Shown here: one piece after another, positions 18,992-26,228 of the stretch
Position numbering within the stretch: the stretch's first letter is position 1
Layout: each line of letters starts with the position of its first letter
Assembly (NCBI GenBank): GCA_018398765.1
Contig: JAHBMJ010001779.1
Location: 1-26,228 of the forward strand
DNA length: 26,228 bases
Origin: Chromera velia
Taxonomy: Eukaryota > Sar > Chromeraceae
Direction: 5' to 3'
Position numbers and translations under genes: made by a program
The notes under the pieces: generated by a model
What the model saw: only the letters and a program-made list of their open reading frames with translations
Told to the model about the DNA's origin: nothing
Database searches by the model: none

Positions 18992-21814
18992 CAGAGTGGA
19001 CTCCAAAGTAGGACTTAGTGGAATTCAAAGTGACTTTTAAATTTACTATATTCTAGCTTCATTATAAAGTAAAACTAAGTTGCTTAAAGCAATCTAGAGC
19101 ATTTTAAAGCATTTAAAATCGTTACTCCTGTGTGAATCTGCTCAAATGTGCTTAAAAGGCTGGTTGATTAGCTAGGGTGTATGGTGGAAAAAATTATGAT
19201 CACCGCGGCACATAAAAGTTAGTGAATGTTACCTGCAAAGAAATACACAGGCACAACACTAATAGATACGCTCAAAAGCAATATTTAGCGCCGCCAATCA
19301 ACTACAAAGAATTGCTTTTTCTGCAAGGGAAACAGTGCAGGAAAAAGGGCTTCACAGCTAGGCTGGTCAGACCGGACAGGAGGTGGTCAGTAGGGGTTGG
19401 ACAGGATTCTGAAGAATAGAGCATAGAGACAACATAATTCCTTTCACAAAGAAGTCACACTACATAGTGTAAAAGCTTGCAAATCGTTCTGCGTGTGTCA
19501 ATGAGAAACTGTGAAAAAGAAGGACAGGTCCGTAGGTAGATCTTAGTAGATCTAGATATTTAGACGGAGACCAGTACGGAGTGCCACAAATGAGAAAGGA
19601 TGAACGAGTAAGGAGCACTTGCGTCGGGATAGTATGGACCGCTTTCAAAGACTGACACACATGGAGCAAGTGAAAGACATTCAAATGCATGAAAGCTGAG
19701 CAATTGGTCTGGGTGAAAAAATGTCTGGCACGACTGAGAGCTGTGCAAAGCTTCAGAAGAGGTGGTTAAAAAATGGAGGCTCCAGCAGACTCTCCATCAA
19801 CCCTCTCTTAGTGACCTCCCTTGTGCGTTTTTGTTAAGCTCCTAGCAGAACAAAGAAGCTGGATACTAAGTAAATCATCATGCAAAGCAAGAGAGCGAGC
19901 CGCGCTTCCTTAACTGACCTGTAGGTGTCCCCAAGTCTCCGTCCACCAACACCTGCAAACACGGAGGGACGGGCGTTCATGCTTTATGCAGTCAAGGAAG
20001 CACTTCTGTCTAGCTTATTCTGCGTACACAAGGTCCCAAGGAAAAGTCCAAGAGCCTAAAAAGCAGCGGGTCCAGACAGGCTGACCTGGGGGTTGATCCC
20101 GAGGCTCCCAAGAGTGTGACCTGCAAGGAAAGAGTAAGGAGAGCTATGAGGGCAGCAGTACTTTAACACCTAGATAAGGCCGGCAGCCCTTCCTCGCTTG
20201 AACAGGAGGAGCAGCAGCAAGCAGGAAGACATTGGAAGCAAGATCAAGACGGCTGGTCTCCACTGGACCCACCTGCAAGCTCCACTTCGTGCCGACCCGA
20301 GGTGACCCAGCAACTATTGTTGCAGCCGTCTCCTCCAAAGCCCCGAAAGTGCACTCCTGAAAAAAAAGTCAAAACCGAGAAAACGCTCTGTCAAATATCT
20401 TCTTAAACCATCAGAAGACATCTGACAGAGCGTTTTCTCGGTTTTGACTTTTTTTTTGGGAGTGCACTTTCGGGGCTCTGGAGGAGACGGCTGCAACAAC
20501 AGTTGCTGGGTCACCTCAGGTCGGTACGAAGTGGAGCTTGCAGGTGGGTCCAGTGGAGACCAGCCGTCTTGATCTTGTTTCCAACGTCTTCTTGCTTGCT
20601 GCTACTCCTACTGTTCAAGCGAGGAAAGGCTGCCGGCCTTATCTAGGTATTAAAGTACTGCTACCCTCATCGCTCTCCTTACTCTTTCCTTGCAGGTCAC
20701 AGTCTTGGGAGCCCCGCGGTCAACCCCCAGGTCAGCCTGTCTAGACTCGCTGCTTTTTAGGCTCTTGGTCTTTTCCTTGGGACCTTGTGCGCACAGAATA
20801 AGCTAGACAGAAGTGCTTCCTTGACTGCACAAAGCGTGAACGCCCGTCCCTCCGTGTTTGCAGGTGTTGGTGGACGGAGACTTGAGGACACCTGCAGGTC
20901 AGTTAAGGAAGCGCGGCTCGCTCTCTTGCTTTGCATGATGATTTACTTAGCATCCAGCTTCTTTGTTCTGCTAGGAGCTTGACAGAAACACACAAGGGAA
21001 GTCATTAAGAGAGGGTCGATGGAGAGTCTGCTGGGGCCTCCATTTTTTGACCGCCTCTTCTGAAGCTTTGCACAGCTCTCAGTCGTGCCAGACATTTTTT
21101 CACCCAGACCAATCGCTTAGCTTTTATGCATTTGAATGTCTTTCACTTGCTCCATGTGTATCAGTCTTTGAAAGCGGTCCATACTATCCCGATGTAAGTG
21201 CTCCTTACTCGTTCATCCTTTCTCATTTGTGGCACTCCGTACTGGTCTCCGTCTAAACATTTGGATCTACCTACGGACCTGTCCTTCTTTTTCACAGTTT
21301 CTCATTGACACACGCAGAACGATTTGCAAGCTTTTGCACTGTGTAGTGTGACTTCTTTGTGAAAAGAATTATGTTGTCTCTGTGCTCTGTTCTTCGGAAT
21401 CCTGTCCAACCCCTGCTGACCGCCTCCTATCCGGTCTGACCAGCCTAGCTGTGAAGCCCTCTTTCTTACACTGTTTCCCTTGCAGAAAAAGCAATTCTTT
21501 GTAGTTGATTGGCGGCGCTAAATATTGCTTTTGAGCATATCCATTAGTGTTGTGCCTATGTATTTCTTTGCAGGTAACATTCACTAACTTCTACGTGCCG
21601 CGGTGATCATAATTTTTCCTACCGTGCACCTTAGCTAATCAACCAGTCTTTTGAGCATATTTGAGCAGATTCGCACAGGAGTAACGATTTTAAATGCTTT
21701 AAAATGCTCTAGATTGCTTTAAGCAACCTAGTTTTACTTTATAATGAAGCTAGAATATAGTAAATTTAAAAGTCACTTTGAATTCCACTAAGTCCCACTT
21801 TAGAGTCCACTCTG
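18992..21814. mobile_element. 2.82-kb palindromic foldback element with hAT-like ends, inserted in a copia element
   Basis: Left arm 18992-20403 and right arm 20413-21814 are reverse complements with few mismatches, separated by a loop of about 9 bases. Outer ends are CAGAGTGGACTC and its complement. The flanks TTCAAAAA (18984-18991) and TTCAAAAT (21815-21822) are a likely 8-bp target duplication with one mismatch. 8-bp duplications and ends of the CAGAG type fit the hAT superfamily. The copia coding frame is in the same phase on both sides once one duplication copy is discounted, which supports a clean later insertion. Small open frames occur in mirror pairs (19222-19419 plus with 21369-21584 minus; 20144-20338 minus with 20538-20744 plus). 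None resembles a transposase, so it is non-autonomous. Confidence 0.85.
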
Positions 21815-21822
21815 TTCAAAAT

Positions 21823-22815
21823 GCTCTGTGGGACTTTCTCTTCAGTTCCATCTGTCTGCAAGTCGAACCCCTGCGTGAGACGGTCCAAAGAGACTCTCAG
21901 TGTGTTTCTCCTATTGCTCAGCCCTAAGCTTCTGCTCATCATTTTCCCATCCTGCTCACTGAGAGGGTAGAGACGGGAACCTGCCCTCTTACAGTAGGTT
22001 GGCCGCCCTCAACTGCATGAAGACGACCCTCTGCTTTGACAAGCGCACAGCCTCTTTGCCCTCCTGCTCCCCCCCCCACTGCCCCCCCCCCAGCCTGCAA
22101 GGGCTCATTCATTTCTTGTATCCCCCCTTCCTGTTGGACTTCCTGCTGGTCAGAATCATAGTTGATCACAGGGGGAGGAACATGAATACGGCCTGGCAGC
22201 GCGTCTGAGGAAGAAGTCGGAAGAGAAAAATATAAGGAAACGAAAGAAAAAGAAGGGAAAGAAGGAAAATGACAGGAAATAATGAAAAAAAACAAACCTG
22301 ACTGCTGAAAGACTCTCGAACACGCAACTTCAATGTCCTTCCATGAAATCGTGTTTGCTTGTTGCCATCGGAAGCGTACAGTGCACTATTCGAATACAAG
22401 GCACTCAGATCGAGTCAAACCGTAAGCAAACACCCCAAAACTGCCTCGAAGTCGAGCTGTCTTGACCTTTTGCTTCCCCCCCCAAACAATAGGGTCCCCA
22501 GACATGAAAGAAACATCGGGAGCTGTGCCTGTCACTCTTTTGTACGGAGAATTCCCCCCCGTTATCGTAGTCCTGTTGTGTGTCCACTTCACATACATGG
22601 GGAGAAAACAAAGCCACTTCAAAGAAAAACTAAAAGTTGTGATGAGAGCACAAATTCCTTCCCTCAAAGTGTGATACCACCTCTCGTACGGCCCCCTGGA
22701 TAAATCAGGGGCAAAAGAATACACGACTGTGCAAGAAGCGTCCAAAATCTTTCTCACGACACCCAAAATCAACTCTCTCCCACCATTACATCGAAAGACC
22801 TTTGCTGCCCCATAA
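21823..22815 (-). pseudogene. Ty1/copia integrase C-terminal half and linker to reverse transcriptase, minus strand
   Basis: Upstream part of the element at 17056-18991. Reading leftward from 22815: VFRCNGGREL sits where copia integrases have R-x-D-N-G-x-E-F, so the catalytic Asp appears lost or deleted. YERWYHTLREG supplies the N-G-x-x-E-R-x-x-R-T-L block with its Glu. YVKWTHNRTT, then GGNSPYKRVTGTAPD, match the Y-x-x-N-R...T-P-Y-E...G-x-x-P-D region. After a poor stretch come GRIHVPPPVINYDSDQQEVQ and an open frame reaching the palindrome. C-runs of 9 and 10 near 22070-22090 coincide with a frame change. The N-terminal integrase, protease and gag are absent; homology ends at the AT-rich block. 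Confidence 0.75.
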
Positions 22816-23160
22816 CTGACTGTACTGACAGTTAAAACTTTTATACTGGAAAGTAACTTTAAAAATTTTAGTTTTTAAAACATTAAAAAAGATAGTTTAA
22901 CCTTTAAACTAATTGATTTTCATAATTTATTTAGGCTTATTTAAGCTTAGCAAGATGAAAGGTGGTGTATATTACTTTTAAAAAATTAATTAAAAAATAT
23001 ATATAGAGTACATATTTTTTCAAAACTATAAATTGTCTAGTACCTATCTTTGTAAACGCTAAGATGAAAACATAACAAGAAATATATCTGATTGGCTCTG
23101 AATTGATCTGATTGAAGCATTTCTTCTCATGATCATAACTGATTTGTTTTCAATTTATAT
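22816..23160 (+). other. AT-rich non-coding block
   Basis: Strongly AT-rich with no coding frame. It truncates the copia integrase. It looks similar in composition to 16301-16740, but no shared sequence long enough to call them LTR partners was seen. Confidence 0.5.
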
Positions 23161-23359
23161 ATGACGCACTGCTCAACGGCGGGCATATCAGGGGCAGGGG
23201 GGGGGGGACATCTCACTATATATCAAACATACACACCCGTGAACGCCACCTGCAAAAATACGTGCACACAAACAAAAAGTCAGTCAAATCGCCAGAATAC
23301 ATACAAAAGCATGCATGCAAATACAACCTGTATCTTTCATTTACATCAGAATGATACAT

Positions 23360-24118
23360 GAAAGCAGGAAGACCAAAATTAGGAAAGCAATCGGTCGGGC
23401 AGGAAAGCCGAAATTGGGAAAGCAATCGGGCAGGCAGGAAGACCGAAATCGAGAAAGCAATCGGACGGGCAGGAAGGCCAAAATTGGAAGGCAGTCAGGC
23501 CGCCAAGAAGACCGAAATTGGAAGGCAGTCATATGGGCAGAAAGAAAGAACTCTGGGAGGCAGTCAGACACATAAGAAGGCTGAAGTTGGGAAGACTATC
23601 GGGCAAGCAGGAAGACCAAAATTGGAAAGACAATCGGGCAAGCAGAAAGACTGAAATTTGGAGGAAACTTGAGCAAGAAGGAAGGCCGAAATCGGGAAGG
23701 CAATCGGGTAGGCAGGAAAGCCAAAATTGGGAAGGCATTGAGGCAAACAGAAAGGCTAAAATTTGGAAAGCATTGAGATAGACAGAAAGACTGAAATTTG
23801 GAAGGCAGTCAGGCAGGCAAGAAGGCCAAAATTGGAAAGCAGTTAGGATGGCAGGAATGCCAAACTTTGGAAGGGAGTCAGGTAGGCAAGAAGGCCGAAA
23901 TTGGGAAGGCAATCGGGCAGGTAGGAAAGCTGAAATTGGGAGCAGGCAGGAAGGCTGAAATAACTTAAAGGAAGGCAATCGGACAGGCAGCAAAGCCGAA
24001 ATTCGGAAGGCATTTAGCCAGACAATGCCAGACAGAAAGGCCGAAATCTGGAGGGCAGTCAAGCAGGCAAGAAGCCTTAAAGCAAAATTTCAGAGGCAGT
24101 CAGGCATATAGAAAAAAA
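23360..24118 (+). repeat. Degenerate 34-35-bp minisatellite, about 21 units
   Basis: Units follow the pattern AAATTGGGAAGGCAATCGGG then CAGGCAGGAAGRCCG; most are 34 or 35 bases, a few 25 or 41-45. Since 35 is not a multiple of three, each strand reads through in rotating frames and gives long open stretches, such as minus 23529-24062 with recurrent SCLPDCLPNF. These are read as by-products, not genes. The shift from AATCGGG to AGTCAGG variants along the array shows local homogenisation. Confidence 0.9.
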
Positions 24119-24462
24119 CACAGGCTCGGCAGGCTACTCTTTTTCGCAGTTTGAAGGCTGCGGCCATAATGAAGTTGCAAAGACCTACCTCTGGAGGAGT
24201 TAAAGAGGGACTGCAATGCAAAACAAACATCTTCTGAAGGAGACTCATGACCTGCAAAGAGCAGAGGAGGGGGGCAGGGGAGAACAACACACGTAAAGGG
24301 AGACGGCAGACTGAGTTTTGTATCTTGCCGAGGGCAGACCAGTCAATCATTCAGAAACCATAATGGCCAGGTTGCAGCCACACAAGAACACTCACAGACA
24401 TTGTACAGAGCCTTACCAATACAATAGCAGCCCCCATCCTTGCAAAAAGAATTTTTCTTTTT
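24119..24462 (-). other. Unassigned stretch with one exon-like segment
   Basis: On the minus strand, CTCTTTGCAG precedes about 65 bases ending in CCAGAG then GTAGGT (around 24187-24250), so it has acceptor and donor signals. The encoded peptide is not recognised. No other signal is seen. Confidence 0.2.
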
Positions 24463-24776
24463 CCTCTCTGGAAGGGTCACCAAGACCCTCCCACAGGGGT
24501 CTGGTTCCGCCGAATCTGGTACCCCAGGTCAAGGGGGAGGTACGGCCTACCCTGTGGGTATTCGTCTCAAATGTGTTCTAAAAGGTGTTTAGAACATATT
24601 TGAGACGAACACCTTTTAGAACACATTTGAGACGAATACCTATAGGGCAGACCGTCTTTGGAACATATTTGAGACGAATACCCACAGGCCAGGCCGTACC
24701 CCCCCTTTGACCTAGGGTACCAGATTTGGTGGAACCAGACCCTTGTGGGAGGGTCTTGGTGACCCTTCCAGAGAGG
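24463..24776. mobile_element. 314-bp foldback MITE
   Basis: Terminal inverted repeats over 100 bases long start at CCTCTCTGGAAGGGTCACC and end with the complement. Arms match well, with most mismatches being transitions. The centre holds a second hairpin (GTGTTCTAAAAGGTGTT with AACACCTTTTAGAACAC). The motif ACATTTGAGACGAATACC recurs three times on the right side. It has no coding capacity and no clear target duplication. Confidence 0.85.
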
Positions 24777-25361
24777 GATGTCATAAAAAGAACTAACCTA
24801 ATCTGGCAGTCCGGACGGCTACAAAGATTCTTAAAAATGCTGTGCAAGTCCTTCTAACCTGATACAACCGCCTCCGGAAGCACAGAAAGAGGTTTACCAG
24901 ACGAAGTGCGTGAGAGGGAAGAAACTCACAAGTTTTTGACCCCTCCAAAAATAAAGTTCTGGAACAACAAGCTAAAAACGATTTTGTCATTGTCAAGCCT
25001 TCCAATATAACCCAATAGAACGCTTGACAACAAGATTTTGTGGATAAAGGCCCATTCTGTTGACTCAACTTTCTGACTGGAGGAGAACTTTCTGAAGACC
25101 TGACTGAGAATTTTTTAGATCGGCATTTTGATGGGTCAGCACGCAGCTAGAAAGTGCCTTTTAGCCTTGGCGGCCAGCCAGGCTCTGGTTCGTAATGCGT
25201 AGCTTGCCTTCCGGGACTATCACATGGTTGGCCGATCTAAAATCGGCTCCCAAAATCGGCTTTCCGTCGAATGTTTCAAGTCAGAGGACGACCTCACAGA
25301 TGAGAGTGCCACCTCTCTCCCATCACACAGACTTGCTCTCCAGCGATGAAAGTAGCTTTTA
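24777..25361 (-). other. Unassigned stretch, possibly retroelement debris
   Basis: A minus-strand frame (24793-25068) is open but no domain is recognised. The rest shows nothing convincing. The position just beyond a minus-strand gypsy integrase end suggests LTR or tail sequence of that element. Confidence 0.25.
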
Positions 25362-25810
25362 TCAAAAGTCCAGAGGATTAGCTTCTTTGCCTTTTCTTAG
25401 GTTTATGACATTCACTCTACTGGTTGCCCTGAGGGGGCCATTTCGATCTTCCACCACGATGGGCATGGCCCGTCTCCACGTAAAAGGGCCTACAAAGTTA
25501 CCCCAGTAAAGCTTCCAGTGAATTCTTTCTATGCATGCGCTCTAACAAGCTCTAAATAAGGAGCTGAAAAGGCTTTCTGGATGAGAGAGCCAGCTTTGGA
25601 TGGCCAGAAGGTGAGCCACTTTGTGAATTTTTGTATATCTCTGTGCTGCAAGTCAGACTGAGCCTTCCACAGAGGACCGTTTGTCGGTGCTTAGGTTTTA
25701 TGAGGAAGCATTGCGGCTGGTAATCTCAGGTGATCTAAAGTTTTGGGAGTAAGGAGCAGCTCCCGTTTGCGTAAAAATTTGGAGGTAGGGCTCCTGGATG
25801 GACTAAGACC
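25362..25810 (-). pseudogene. Ty3/gypsy-like integrase C-terminus with GPF/Y module, minus strand, broken
   Basis: Reading leftward: LLLTPKTLDHLRLPAAMLP fits the T-P-x-x-L...L-R-L-P segment that ends gypsy integrase cores. A TAA at 25691-25693 interrupts, with the frame continuing (NGPLWKAQSDLQHRDIQKF). After a TAG at 25529-25531 and a change of frame comes WKLYWGNFVGPFTWRRAMP, then NVINLRKGKE, which fits the K-L...G-P-F module. No chromodomain follows before TGA at 25362-25364. It differs from the gypsy element at 3-1043. Assignment rests on short motifs. Confidence 0.45.
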
Positions 25811-26228
25811 CAGTGCCGGGCCTCGCCTAGAAAAAGCAAGAACGTTAAACCAAACCTAATAGTATCCCAAACGGTCTCTAACATTAAAATGGTCTCCAAG
25901 TTTACAAAAAAAAAGAAGTTTTTTACAAGGTTTTCACATTATTATTCCCATAGGAGACCGGGGCTTTTCTGTAAAAAACTCGTTCTCCTAATTAGTAAGG
26001 AGTTAAAAGTTGAAACTTTGTGGAAGAAGACATTGTAACGATAAAAAAAGAACTATGGAACAGATTTCTTATATCATTTCTAGAAACATAAGCTGCCATA
26101 CAAATTTTATAAGTTTTATACTGTTTTTTTTACTATTAAAAACCGTTAAAAAATGGCCCCAAAATTAAAAAATTTATATGGCAGCCTATATGTTGTTGAG
26201 CCGCCATGCCTGAAGTGCCCGCCGCTAT
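25811..26228 (+). other. AT-rich end of window
   Basis: No gene is recognised apart from the small inverted repeat listed next. AT content rises sharply from about 25900. Confidence 0.5.
26092..26186. mobile_element. Possible 95-bp MITE
   Basis: GCTGCCATACAAATTTT (26092-26108) is matched in inverted orientation by 26170-26186 with one transition mismatch. The interior is AT-rich. No target duplication is certain. Confidence 0.35.

Noticed and set aside
19222-20744. Small frames inside the palindrome as a transposase or regulator
   Set aside because: None has a recognisable DDE, BED zinc finger or hAT dimerisation motif, and each occurs in mirror image, as expected by chance in a palindrome.
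16301-23160. The AT-rich blocks 16301-16740 and 22816-23160 as the two LTRs of the minus-strand copia
   Set aside because: They share composition but no sequence identity that I can see, and the second cuts into integrase rather than preceding gag.
23360-24118. CRISPR array
   Set aside because: Units are contiguous and degenerate with no unique spacers; it is a minisatellite in a eukaryotic setting.
1-26228. Reassigned genetic code with UAR as Gln
   Set aside because: Not needed: the host gene uses only CAA and CAG for Gln, and three stops can be seen arising by transitions between copies. It is kept only as an alternative in the findings.
1-26228. tRNA, rRNA or other structured RNA genes
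   Set aside because: No cloverleaf with a T-loop GGTTCRA-type box or conserved rRNA stretch was found by reading both strands.

Overview
The window reads as a repeat-dense stretch of a eukaryotic nuclear genome. It has one recognisable intact host gene, a five-exon exostosin-type (GT47-like) glycosyltransferase at 12431-15485 with GT-AG introns. The rest is largely degraded retroelements and repeats. Introns of 260-710 bp, a chromodomain Ty3/gypsy element and Ty1/copia elements fit a free-living protist such as a chromerid-like alveolate, but the organism cannot be fixed from the sequence alone.

Layout. 1-1395: 3' end of a Ty3/gypsy chromovirus (integrase DX35E remnant, GPF/Y module, chromodomain), a polypurine tract and a candidate LTR. 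1397-2053: Ty1/copia reverse transcriptase piece joined to a 0.28-kb repeat (S). 2242-3258: unrecognised broken reading frame. 2808-12430: a tandem array. Unit U1 (2808-7307) and unit U2 (7308-11447) lie exactly 4500 bp apart over at least 2.8 kb. Each carries a charged hypothetical tail, two small hypothetical frames, repeat S, a copia RNase H piece, a CCCGAAAAT-type satellite and the exostosin 5' flank. U1 also carries most of exostosin exon 1; U2 carries only its first codons. A third satellite plus 5' flank (11448-12430) leads into the real gene.

15486-17055: non-coding sequence with a 34-G run and an AT-rich block. 17056-22815, minus strand: a second copia element (integrase end, linker, reverse transcriptase, RNase H), split by a 2.82-kb near-perfect palindrome (18992-21814) with short terminal inverted repeats and an 8-bp target duplication. 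22816-26228: AT-rich DNA, a 35-bp minisatellite of about 21 units, a 314-bp foldback element, and a minus-strand gypsy integrase C-terminal remnant.

The most notable signal is the mutation pattern. U1 and U2 differ by about 120 transitions, 5 transversions and no gaps (counted by eye). In the three copies of the exostosin 5' flank, the middle copy carries 15 transitions where the outer two agree; all 15 are C-to-T or G-to-A, 12 of them at CpA, while neighbouring CpG sites are intact. Interrupted element frames mostly stop at TAG or TAA where glutamine fits. This resembles repeat-induced point mutation (RIP) as described in filamentous fungi, here apparently outside fungi.
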